Shown piece after piece: positions 1-5,426 of a stretch of DNA of 6,218 bases (positions within the stretch are counted from its first letter, which is position 1; each line of letters starts with the position of its first letter). Source of the stretch: Desulfobia sp. (GTDB taxonomy: Bacteria; Desulfobacterota; Desulfobulbia; Desulfobulbales; SURF-16); NCBI GenBank assembly GCA_030608985.1, contig JAUWDC010000079.1, positions 1 through 6,218 on the forward strand, written 5' to 3'. The notes beneath the pieces were generated by a model that worked only from the letters and a program-made list of their open reading frames with translations, was not told the origin of the DNA and did no database searches. Position numbers and translations under genes: made by a program.

Positions 1-5
1 AATTA

Positions 6-66
6 ACCACAGAGAAATCTTTTTATTACAAGCAGTTACCTCTGTGTGCTCTGTGTGCTCTGTGGT
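6..66. repeat. CTCTGTG-type intergenic repeat with inverted partner
   Basis: Three consecutive 9-bp units, CTCTGTGTG (40-48), CTCTGTGTG (49-57) and CTCTGTGGT (58-66), are preceded by ACCACAGAG (6-14), the exact reverse complement of the last unit. The block could therefore fold as a 9-bp stem with a loop of about 43 nt. It lies just beyond the 3' end of the minus-strand gene. From memory, ACCACAGAG/CACAGAG intergenic repeats are widespread in several bacterial groups. No open reading frame in it looks real. It has no convincing terminator T-tract in the minus direction, although several Ts follow the complement of the stem. Confidence 0.8.
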
Positions 67-92
67 AAAAAAGACTTTTCTCTATGCCATCT

Positions 93-911
93 CTATTTCT
101 CGGGATCAATTTCCGCAAATGAATGAAGGGGAACAACGCGACCAGATGAAGGAGGTTTTCCCGCATCAAGAAGTAACGCTGATATCAGCTTGTCTGCGGG
201 GAAAACAACACTGGCCGACGACAGTACAGTTCCATATTCCTGATTCAACAGTCTGGCATTTACAGAGATCTCATCGGCAGCCACACTGTACGTCCCAACA
301 ACAACTGTCTGCGCGTCATGCACATAACTAAGCTGCTCCATATCTCGGGACAAAGCATACTCGCCAAAACCTTCACTAATCTGGAGTGATGCTGCAATCC
401 TTGCATCAATAATCTCAGCACCTCTTTTTTGAAGTTCCCCCATGAGATGTTCACTCATAAGGCGCCCAAGGGCTGAAGTTTCATACAGATCATTGAGGCT
501 TACAAAAGTTGTGACAATAACAACAGAGTCATTAAGACTATCCTCAGTTACATTATCGAAGAGCTGATGGCTCAACTGGCGGATACGTAACTTTAGTTCC
601 ATAGCCATCTCAGCCGGCACCTCGGGTTTCCCTTCTGCCTTCCTCCGGACAAAAATTCTCTGCACATTTCCCAGCCAATCTGTTTCCCTTTTTACTTCCT
701 CCGGATGTTCAGCTCGAAAGCGATAATCTGCTTTTCCTGTAGCAGACTGTCCAGCCCAGGACTTTTCAACCACAAAAGCAGCAATAAAAATCATCAGAAA
801 GATGAAGCTGAGTTGAACAGCTTGTCTGCTCAAACCGATAAGCGAGTCCACGAGACATCGAGACTTATGCCCTTGTGGTATAAAAAAAGATCTTTTGTTC
901 CTGTTAACCAT
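93..911 (-). CDS. Exported FlgO-domain protein
   Basis: The protein has 272 residues. Residues 1-30 are rich in Lys/Arg, residues about 31-48 are a strongly hydrophobic segment (LSFIFLMIFIAAFVV), and a possible signal-peptidase site follows at SWA|GQ (51-55). It is therefore probably exported or anchored in the inner membrane. No lipobox cysteine is visible. Residues about 106-245 resemble the FlgO domain: VVIVTTFVSLNDLYETSALG, then LMSEHLMGELQKRG, then a VVVGTY strand and VNARLLN. In Vibrio, FlgO is an outer-membrane flagellar accessory lipoprotein, but the domain also occurs outside flagellar loci, and no flagellar gene is seen here, so a flagellar role is not supported. The start is backed by GGGAGAG on the minus strand (924-918), 6 nt before the ATG. 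It is transcribed divergently from the rpoZ cluster and looks monocistronic within the window. Confidence 0.8.
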   Translation of the reverse strand: MVNRNKRSFFIPQGHKSRCLVDSLIGLSRQAVQLSFIFLMIFIAAFVVEKSWAGQSATGKADYRFRAEHPEEVKRETDWLGNVQRIFVRRKAEGKPEVPAEMAMELKLRIRQLSHQLFDNVTEDSLNDSVVIVTTFVSLNDLYETSALGRLMSEHLMGELQKRGAEIIDARIAASLQISEGFGEYALSRDMEQLSYVHDAQTVVVGTYSVAADEISVNARLLNQEYGTVLSSASVVFPADKLISALLLDAGKPPSSGRVVPLHSFAEIDPEK

Positions 912-958
912 TGAAAACTCTCCCAGCAGAAATGATCGCTTCTGCCCTTATCTGTCAA

Positions 959-981
959 TTTCCTGTCACTCGGGCAGGAAA
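959..981. repeat. Short inverted repeat upstream of the FlgO-domain gene
   Basis: TTTCCTG (959-965) and CAGGAAA (975-981) are perfect 7-bp inverted arms around a 9-nt loop, about 50 bp upstream of the minus-strand start codon. The position would suit an operator or a 5' leader hairpin. No T-run follows it, so it is not a convincing terminator. It could be chance. Confidence 0.3.
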
Positions 982-1240
982 AAATTACCCCTTGCATCTT
1001 TCCTCATGGGACTGTCCTTTAGAAACAATAACACTTCCGCCAGCACAGGCCACATGAGATAACAGTATGATTCTAACAGGTTATAACCCTAAAACCTTTC
1101 ACCCCTCTCCTCTTTACGCCGACCTCACCAAGAAGGACAAATTTCCCTGCCTGTATTCAAACCAGGTAATTGCAGTAACCATGCCATACGTTTCTCCTCT
1201 GCATGTATCTGTTCCTTGTGAAGTATAGAGTTCAACCGAA

Positions 1241-1276
1241 ACACAGGAAACACAGGGAACACAGGGAACACAGGAG
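1241..1276. repeat. Four-unit 9-bp tandem repeat (ACACAGGGA)
   Basis: Four contiguous 9-bp units are seen: ACACAGGAA (1241-1249), ACACAGGGA (1250-1258), ACACAGGGA (1259-1267) and ACACAGGAG (1268-1276). The period matches the 9-bp CTCTGTGTG array at the left end, whose complement also contains ACACAG. The two are probably variants of one low-complexity repeat family. A copy number of four could vary between strains. Confidence 0.9.
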
Positions 1277-1304
1277 AATTACGTCGGCACATTGACGAAA
1301 ATTG

Positions 1305-1332
1305 TTGCTAATCAGACAAAAAATAGTATATT
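1305..1332 (+). promoter_or_regulatory. Possible sigma70-type promoter for rpoZ
   Basis: TTGCTA (1305-1310; 4 of 6 matches to TTGACA) is followed, after a 16-bp AT-rich spacer, by TATATT (1327-1332; 5 of 6 matches to TATAAT). Transcription would begin near 1339 and give a leader of about 200 nt that includes the ACCCAG repeat and the hairpin at 1394-1483. This is a consensus match only, and other weak matches exist in this AT-rich region. Confidence 0.3.
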
Positions 1333-1352
1333 CAGCCAGTTAAACCTTGCTA

Positions 1353-1367
1353 ACCCAGATAAACTGG
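1353..1367. repeat. Dispersed repeat ACCCAGATAAACTGG, copy 1
   Basis: These 15 bases are identical to 5357-5371. The following bases also resemble each other in the two copies (AAAACACATTAAAG here, GTAAAATTAAGG there). CCAG/CTGG arms around ATAAA form a short hairpin. This copy lies about 170 bp upstream of rpoZ, inside its likely leader. Confidence 0.65.
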
Positions 1368-1393
1368 AAAACACATTAAAGTTTTAGGGATAA

Positions 1394-1483
1394 GTGCCTT
1401 AATAGCAGGTTCTAATTCTTTGATTTTATAGTAATTTTTTAAATTTATTGCCACAGATAGCATGAAAATTACTGCTAAGGCAC
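1394..1483 (+). promoter_or_regulatory. Large imperfect hairpin in the rpoZ leader
   Basis: GTGCCTTAATAGCAG (1394-1408) pairs with CTGCTAAGGCAC (1472-1483). The 12 bp of the right arm are fully complementary to the left arm apart from a 3-nt ATA bulge. Inside the loop, AGTAATTTT (1430-1438) is the exact reverse complement of AAAATTACT (1465-1473). The two helices could stack, sharing only two bases at their junction. The structure ends 55 nt before the rpoZ ATG. There is no downstream U-tract, so an intrinsic terminator is unlikely. A leader control element, an RNA processing site or a small mobile-repeat remnant are all possible. I recognise no known riboswitch class. Confidence 0.5.
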
Positions 1484-1520
1484 GAAATTGTTACGCTGAA
1501 TTAATACAAATTTCCATAAC

Positions 1521-1526
1521 AGGAGG
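1521..1526 (+). promoter_or_regulatory. Ribosome binding site before rpoZ
   Basis: AGGAGG is a perfect anti-16S match. It lies 12 nt before the ATG at 1539 and only 3 nt before an in-frame TTG at 1530. The family N-terminus (MARxTVEDC) argues strongly for the ATG, even though the spacing is on the long side. Confidence 0.65.
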
Positions 1527-1538
1527 CGCTTGCACATT

Positions 1539-1805
1539 ATGGCACGCATTACCGTTGAAGATTGTCTTCAAAAAACAGGAAACGAAAATCGCTTTAAACT
1601 TATCCGTCTAGCTGTAGCCCGAGTCAAACAACACAGAAGGGGGCAGCCTTATCTGACGAAGGGAAAAAATAAGGAAGTTGTTATGTCGTTACGGGAGATA
1701 GCCGCTGGTGAAGTGACCTTTGACAACCTACATGACCTTGAAAATCCACCAGAGACTCTGGACACCATCGAAGAATCTCAGGAATCTCCGACTGCCCAAG
1801 CTTAA
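1539..1805 (+). CDS. rpoZ: DNA-directed RNA polymerase omega subunit
   Basis: The 88-residue protein begins [10 protein letters not shown] and continues with the conserved omega core: [18 protein letters not shown] (about 14-31), then [13 protein letters not shown] (about 47-59), with an acidic variable tail. Omega (91 aa in E. coli) binds the beta' subunit and assists its folding and assembly. In E. coli the omega N-terminus together with beta' forms ppGpp site 1, and that N-terminal Ala-Arg-x-Thr is kept here. The ATG at 1539 is chosen over the in-frame TTG at 1530 because it reproduces the family N-terminus. Compared with E. coli there is a small insertion in the GNRF segment (GNENRF). dnaJ follows after 24 bp, so the two are probably cotranscribed. 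Confidence 0.96.
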   Translation: MARITVEDCLQKTGNENRFKLIRLAVARVKQHRRGQPYLTKGKNKEVVMSLREIAAGEVTFDNLHDLENPPETLDTIEESQESPTAQA

Positions 1806-1829
1806 CTTACTGCGACAAAATTATTTTCT

Positions 1830-2966
1830 ATGGAACAAGATTATTACAATACTCTTGGCGTCAGCAGAAATGCTTCCGCAGATGAGATAAAAAAGGCCTA
1901 TCGCAAACTGGCGATGAAGTATCATCCAGACCGCAACCCGGAAAATAAAGGGGCCGAGGACAAATTTAAATCAGCTGCAGAGGCATATGAGATCCTCGGA
2001 GATCTGGAAAAAAGAAAAATATACGACAGATATGGCGCAGAAGGTCTGCGAAGCAGTGGCTACAGTGGTCCCGGAAACTTCGAAGATATTTTTTCGAGCT
2101 TTGGAGATATATTTGGCGATCTCTTTGGGTTTGGCGGTAACCGACGGCAAACGAGACAAGGCCCCATGCCGGGGAATGATCTCAGGTATGACCTGACAAT
2201 ATCCTTTATGGAAGCCGTTCACGGAGTCGAAAAAGAAATTCAAATTACCAAGAGAGACACCTGCTGGACCTGTGAGGGCAGCGGAATTCGGCCTGGCTAC
2301 AAAAGTCAGACCTGCCCCCAGTGCCAAGGCAGCGGCCAGATTACACGGACGCAAGGTTTTTTCAGTGTCAGGACACCATGCCCGCAATGTCAGGGGCAAG
2401 GGGAAATAGTCACGGACCCATGCCAGGACTGTAGTGGGACAGGACTTGTTTCCAAAAGCAAAAAAGTCTCCCTCAAAATCCCTGCCGGCGTCGACACAGG
2501 CGCACGAATGCGTCTACGGAATGAAGGCGAAGGTGGTCGCAAAGGAGGCCAGCCAGGTGATCTCTATGTTGTCATTCGCGTTGAGCCACACGACTTTTTC
2601 CAGCGGGAAAACGATCTTATATTTTGCCAGGTCCCCCTTGGCATGGCCCAGGCTGCTTTAGGCTGTAAGCTGGAAATTCCAACAATCCATGGAAAAAGCA
2701 CACTGAACATCCCCAAAGGCACACAGCCAGGAGAGACATTCCATCTCAAAGGGGAAGGGGTTATTAGTCTCCGTGGTCATGGTAAGGGAGATATGGTTAT
2801 TGAGATCCAAGTCATTGTTCCTAAAAAGCTCAACAAACGACAGAAAGAGTTGTTGGAAGAATTTGCCGACATTGAATCCGGCGGTGAAGGACATCCCCAT
2901 GAAAGCTTTTTCAAAAAACTCCTGAAGGGTCTTGGAGTTGACGATTCTGACAAGGAAACGAGATGA
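1830..2966 (+). CDS. dnaJ: Chaperone protein DnaJ (class I Hsp40)
   Basis: A complete 378-residue cytoplasmic co-chaperone that delivers unfolded clients to DnaK and stimulates its ATPase. The J-domain occupies residues about 4-70, with the essential HPD at 32-34. A short Gly/Phe-rich linker follows (about 75-112, including FGDLFGFGG). The cysteine-rich zinc region has all four CxxCxGxG motifs, at 145-152, 162-169, 184-191 and 198-205, so both zinc sites should be intact. The C-terminal client-binding and dimerisation domains fill about 206-345, followed by a charged tail. Length is normal for DnaJ. No clear Shine-Dalgarno precedes the ATG, and the 24 bp after rpoZ are AT-rich, so translation may depend on the upstream gene. 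dnaK and grpE are not in the window. The stop overlaps the moaC start. Confidence 0.97.
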   Translation: MEQDYYNTLGVSRNASADEIKKAYRKLAMKYHPDRNPENKGAEDKFKSAAEAYEILGDLEKRKIYDRYGAEGLRSSGYSGPGNFEDIFSSFGDIFGDLFGFGGNRRQTRQGPMPGNDLRYDLTISFMEAVHGVEKEIQITKRDTCWTCEGSGIRPGYKSQTCPQCQGSGQITRTQGFFSVRTPCPQCQGQGEIVTDPCQDCSGTGLVSKSKKVSLKIPAGVDTGARMRLRNEGEGGRKGGQPGDLYVVIRVEPHDFFQRENDLIFCQVPLGMAQAALGCKLEIPTIHGKSTLNIPKGTQPGETFHLKGEGVISLRGHGKGDMVIEIQVIVPKKLNKRQKELLEEFADIESGGEGHPHESFFKKLLKGLGVDDSDKETR

Positions 2967-3454
2967 CACAGGGTTCGGAATTCAGCCATTTTGACACATC
3001 CGGAAATGCCAGGATGGTGGACGTCAGCTCCAAACAGGATACTGCCAGAGAAGCAACAGCTGCCGGATCAATCAGCATGTCAGAGCAATGCTTCCGGCTT
3101 ATCAAGGCCGGCTCCATCTCAAAGGGAGACGTTCTTGGTGTGGCAAGGCTTGCCGGGATAATGGCAGCAAAAAAAGTTGATGATTTGATTCCTCTTACCC
3201 ACCCCCTTCCAATTACCAAGGCTGATATCGACTTTACTTTGGACGAGGCACGTTGTAAAATAAACATATTTGCTACAGTCGGAATTACTGGTAAAACCGG
3301 TGTGGAAATGGAGGCATTGACTGCTGTATCAATTGCAGCCCTGACAATATACGACATGAGCAAAGCCGTTGACAAGGGCATGACAATTAACAATATTCGC
3401 CTGATCAATAAATCAGGAGGGAAAAGCGGTGACTATTCCCGTGAAGAACCATGA
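2963..3454 (+). CDS. moaC: Cyclic pyranopterin monophosphate synthase MoaC
   Basis: A 163-residue protein of normal MoaC length. MoaC converts 3',8-cyclo-7,8-dihydro-GTP, made by MoaA, into cyclic pyranopterin monophosphate in molybdenum-cofactor synthesis in the cytoplasm. The family N-terminus ([16 protein letters not shown]) is present. Residues equivalent to the E. coli active-site set, recalled as K51, H77, E112, E114, D128 and K131, appear at a constant offset of three: K54, H80 in [11 protein letters not shown]115 and E117 in GVEMEAL, and D131 and K134 in [11 protein letters not shown]. The enzyme is therefore predicted active. The start ATG overlaps the dnaJ TGA as ATGA, implying translational coupling, which is an unusual partnership for a chaperone gene. 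No other moa genes are in the window. Confidence 0.96.
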   Translation: MTQGSEFSHFDTSGNARMVDVSSKQDTAREATAAGSISMSEQCFRLIKAGSISKGDVLGVARLAGIMAAKKVDDLIPLTHPLPITKADIDFTLDEARCKINIFATVGITGKTGVEMEALTAVSIAALTIYDMSKAVDKGMTINNIRLINKSGGKSGDYSREEP

Positions 3455-3460
3455 TAGGCT

Positions 3461-3485
3461 GATGAACCCTCGTAAAAAGTTCATC
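3461..3485. repeat. Intergenic hairpin repeat with CTCGTAAAAA loop, copy 1
   Basis: GATGAAC (3461-3467) and GTTCATC (3479-3485) form a perfect 7-bp stem around the 11-nt loop CCTCGTAAAAA. On the opposite strand the loop core reads TTTTTACGAG, which is also found in the hairpin at 4972-4994. It begins 6 bp after the moaC stop and lies in the 104-bp gap before dksA. No T-tract follows on the plus strand, so it does not look like a standard intrinsic terminator for moaC. Confidence 0.7.
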
Positions 3486-3558
3486 GTACTACGGAGTCGC
3501 CAATAGATACGAGACCGGGAATCACTGACTCTTATAGCAATTAACGGAGAAAACTTGC

Positions 3559-3921
3559 ATGACAGATAAACAATTAGCATATTTTAGAAAGAAACTAGAG
3601 GACATGAGGAATGAACTCCTTTCAGAAGCGCATAAAACCATATCAGAAATGACTGATGGGGGAGGGAATTTTCCTGATCCAACGGATAGGGCTTCAGCAG
3701 AATCAGACCGCAACTTTGAACTCAGAATTCGTGATCGAGAAAGAAAACTTCTCACAAAGATTACACAAGCGGTTGAACGCCTCGAAGATGATAGCTACGG
3801 CATCTGTGATGCGTGCGGTGAAGATATAGGCGAAGCGAGACTGGAAGCACGACCCGTAACCACAATGTGCATCGAGTGCAAAACAAAACAGGAAGATTTT
3901 GAAAAAGCACAGACAGGTTGA
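3559..3921 (+). CDS. dksA: RNA polymerase-binding transcription factor DksA
   Basis: A 120-residue protein collinear with E. coli DksA from its residue 32 to its end (151 aa), so it lacks only the N-terminal 31 residues. DksA enters the RNA polymerase secondary channel and, with ppGpp, adjusts initiation at rRNA and biosynthetic promoters. With a constant offset of 31, every key position recalled from E. coli is kept: coiled-coil tip D40, D43 and A45 (DPTDRA), ppGpp site 2 residues L64, K67, R98 and K108, and the zinc cysteines C83, C86, C104 and C107. GGAG (3546-3549) lies 9 nt before the ATG and supports this start. It is separated from moaC by 104 bp containing a hairpin repeat, so it may have its own promoter, though I found no convincing one. 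galT follows after 42 bp. Confidence 0.93.
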   Translation: MTDKQLAYFRKKLEDMRNELLSEAHKTISEMTDGGGNFPDPTDRASAESDRNFELRIRDRERKLLTKITQAVERLEDDSYGICDACGEDIGEARLEARPVTTMCIECKTKQEDFEKAQTG

Positions 3922-3963
3922 CATCTTGCTTTCTTCCGTTAACCCCCATTCATCTTAACAATT

Positions 3964-4959
3964 ATGCCTGAACTGCGGAAAGACCCTATTCTTGGTCGCT
4001 GGATCATTATAGCCAAGGAACGCGGCAAGAGACCTACCGATTTCATCATCGAAGAAAGTCTCTCTAAAGGCGGCTTCTGCCCGCTCTGCCCGGGAAATGA
4101 AAAAACCACCCCACCAGAAGTCCACCGCATTGGGGATCCTCATCAACCTCCCAACTCTCCTGGCTGGCAGATCCGTGTTGTTCCAAATAAATACCCGGCC
4201 CTTGTCATAGAAGGCGAACTCGACAAGGAAGGTGAGGGGCTTTACGATAAAATGAACGGTATCGGGGCCCATGAAGTGATTATCGAGACACCAAATCACA
4301 ATGAGGTGTTCAGCGACCTCCCTCCGGAAAAAATGATCAATGTCTTCTTTGCCTTTCGCGATCGTATTATCGACCTGAGCAATGATCCTCGTTTCAAGTA
4401 CGTGATGATCTTCAAAAATTTCGGAAGAGCTGCCGGTGCATCCCTGGAGCATTCTCACTCTCAGATTATTGCCCTGCCTATTCTGCCGAGGATGATCGTT
4501 GCCGAATTAGCGGGCAGCCTGTCTTATTATAAATATAAAGAACGTTGCGTTTTCTGCGATATCATACGTCAGGAGCTTAGGGAAGAAAACCGGATAGTCT
4601 GCCAAAACGACCATTTTATCACAATCACTCCGTATGCTCCTCGTTCACCATTTGAAATGTGGATTCTGCCCAAAAGACATTCTTCAGCTTATAGGACTCA
4701 GGACGACACATCGTTCCATGCTCTGGCAGCAATTTTCTCTGAAACAATATGGAGACTGAACACCTGTATACCCGGGGTCCCATATAATTTTGTCCTGCAC
4801 ACGGCCCCTATTCGTTCCGAGTCTATGGAATATTATCACTGGCATTTTGAAATCATGCCAAAATTAACCAAATTTGCCGGTTTCGAATGGGGCTCAGGGT
4901 TTTATATCAACCCGACACCGCCGGAAGATGCTGCCAAGTTTTTGAGGGAAGTGAAATAG
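3964..4959 (+). CDS. galT: Galactose-1-phosphate uridylyltransferase-like protein
   Basis: A 331-residue protein of the GalT branch of the HIT superfamily. GalT transfers UMP between UDP-glucose and galactose 1-phosphate in the Leloir pathway through a uridylylated histidine. The GalT layout is visible: KDPILGRWIIIAKERGKRP at the N-terminus, CPLCPGNE with C39 and C42, ETPNH with H112, and EHSHSQ with H163 and the likely nucleophile H165. C39, C42, H112 and H163 correspond to the structural zinc ligands of E. coli GalT. A second half carries CVFC (C195, C198) and HWHFEIMPK (H292, H294). No Shine-Dalgarno is evident, but the N-terminus fits the family. No galK or galE is nearby. Related proteins include plant-type ADP-glucose phosphorylase, so substrate specificity is not settled by sequence alone. 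Confidence 0.85.
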   Translation: MPELRKDPILGRWIIIAKERGKRPTDFIIEESLSKGGFCPLCPGNEKTTPPEVHRIGDPHQPPNSPGWQIRVVPNKYPALVIEGELDKEGEGLYDKMNGIGAHEVIIETPNHNEVFSDLPPEKMINVFFAFRDRIIDLSNDPRFKYVMIFKNFGRAAGASLEHSHSQIIALPILPRMIVAELAGSLSYYKYKERCVFCDIIRQELREENRIVCQNDHFITITPYAPRSPFEMWILPKRHSSAYRTQDDTSFHALAAIFSETIWRLNTCIPGVPYNFVLHTAPIRSESMEYYHWHFEIMPKLTKFAGFEWGSGFYINPTPPEDAAKFLREVK

Positions 4960-4971
4960 AAAAAACTTTGA

Positions 4972-4994
4972 GGTGGACTTTTTACGAGTCCATC
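4972..4994. repeat. Intergenic hairpin repeat with TTTTTACGA loop, copy 2
   Basis: GGTGGAC (4972-4978) and GTCCATC (4988-4994) pair over 7 bp (one G-T wobble) around the 9-nt loop TTTTTACGA. The 12 bases ACTTTTTACGAG (4977-4988) are exactly complementary to part of copy 1 at 3461-3485, which lies in the opposite orientation. It occupies most of the galT-receiver gap and ends 3 nt before the AGG that probably serves as the receiver's ribosome binding site. Confidence 0.7.
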
Positions 4995-5006
4995 AACAGG
5001 TGCCTT

Positions 5007-5357
5007 ATGAAAAAAATCTTACTCGTAGATGATGAAGAAAGTATACATCTTCTCTACCGGGAAGAACTGGAAGAAGATGGTTACGAAGTGCACTCCGCCC
5101 TTTCTGGTGAAGAGGCCCTGGAACAGCTCAGCATAATTTCACCAGATCTAGTAATTCTGGATATCAACATGCCGGGAATAAATGGTATTGATGTGCTGCG
5201 TCGAATGAAAGAAATACATCCCCAGCTACCGGTTATTCTCTGTTCTGCCTATCAGGAATTCAAGCAGGACCTTGCGTCATGGGCTTCAGATGCCTATATC
5301 GTCAAATCTTCAAACCTTGAAGAACTGAAAGCTGCTGTCCACAAACACCTTTCCTGA
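5007..5357 (+). CDS. Stand-alone CheY-like response regulator receiver
   Basis: A 116-residue single receiver domain with no output domain. The acidic pair D8-D9 (MKKILLVDDE), the phosphoacceptor D52 in VILDINMPGING, the switch Ser S80 in VILCSAY and the invariant Lys K100 in AYIVKSS are all present, so it should be phosphorylated by a partner histidine kinase. The partner is unknown, as no kinase lies in the window. It may act by protein-protein contact, as CheY and Spo0F do, or as a phosphate shuttle. The same frame is open upstream into galT, but the ATG at 5007 is chosen because MKKILLVDD is the normal receiver start and AGG (4998-5000) lies 6 nt upstream. The preceding hairpin repeat sits almost against this ribosome binding site. 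Confidence 0.93.
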   Translation: MKKILLVDDEESIHLLYREELEEDGYEVHSALSGEEALEQLSIISPDLVILDINMPGINGIDVLRRMKEIHPQLPVILCSAYQEFKQDLASWASDAYIVKSSNLEELKAAVHKHLS

Positions 5358-5373
5358 CCCAGATAAACTGGGT
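5357..5373. repeat. Dispersed repeat ACCCAGATAAACTGG, copy 2
   Basis: ACCCAG and CTGGGT form a perfect 6-bp stem around ATAAA. The first 15 bases equal copy 1 at 1353-1367, and similarity continues weakly downstream. It starts at the last base of the receiver stop codon and lies 54 bp upstream of the FolE2-family gene. The following bases (AAAATTAAGG) are not a T-tract, so it is not a typical terminator. Confidence 0.65.
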
Positions 5374-5426
5374 AAAATTAAGGTCCTAAACTATTCAAGA
5401 AAAACGCCTTCGAATTCAAAAAAACG

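Larger units (their letters stand above)
912..1538. other. Gene-free divergent intergenic region
   Basis: About 627 bp separate the divergent FlgO-domain gene and rpoZ. No coding frame with recognisable protein features, tRNA or rRNA was seen. It contains a short inverted repeat (959-981), a 9-bp tandem repeat (1241-1276), a possible promoter (1305-1332), a dispersed repeat copy (1353-1367) and a large hairpin (1394-1483), each listed separately. The segment 982-1240 shows nothing I can name. The part from about 1380 to 1510 is clearly more AT-rich than the flanking genes, as expected for a leader or control region. Confidence 0.7.

Noticed and set aside
44..331. Plus-strand open frame of 95 codons at the left end
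   Set aside because: It starts inside the CTCTGTG repeat and runs antisense to the FlgO-domain gene, with no protein-family features.
930..958. Perfect TTGACA (minus strand, 958-953) as a promoter for the FlgO-domain gene
   Set aside because: No acceptable -10 element is found 16-18 bp downstream; the best hexamers there match at most about 3 of 6 positions.
1241..1276. CRISPR-like array
   Set aside because: The units are 9 bp and contiguous without spacers; it is a simple tandem repeat.
1971..2399. Minus-strand 142-codon open frame inside dnaJ
   Set aside because: It is antisense to a fully conserved DnaJ, and its composition is explained by the complementary reading of the zinc-finger and G/F codons.
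2911..3408. Minus-strand 165-codon open frame over moaC
   Set aside because: It is antisense to the intact, motif-complete MoaC and has no recognisable domain of its own.
3461..3485. Intrinsic terminator after moaC
   Set aside because: The stem is only 7 bp and AT-rich, with no T-tract following; the A-run is in the loop.
3955..4458. Minus-strand 167-codon open frame over galT
   Set aside because: It is a shadow of the conserved GalT-like reading frame, with no ribosome binding site or family features.
4887..5006. N-terminal extension of the receiver protein into galT
   Set aside because: The 40 extra codons are the out-of-frame end of galT plus the hairpin repeat. The receiver fold starts normally at the ATG at 5007.
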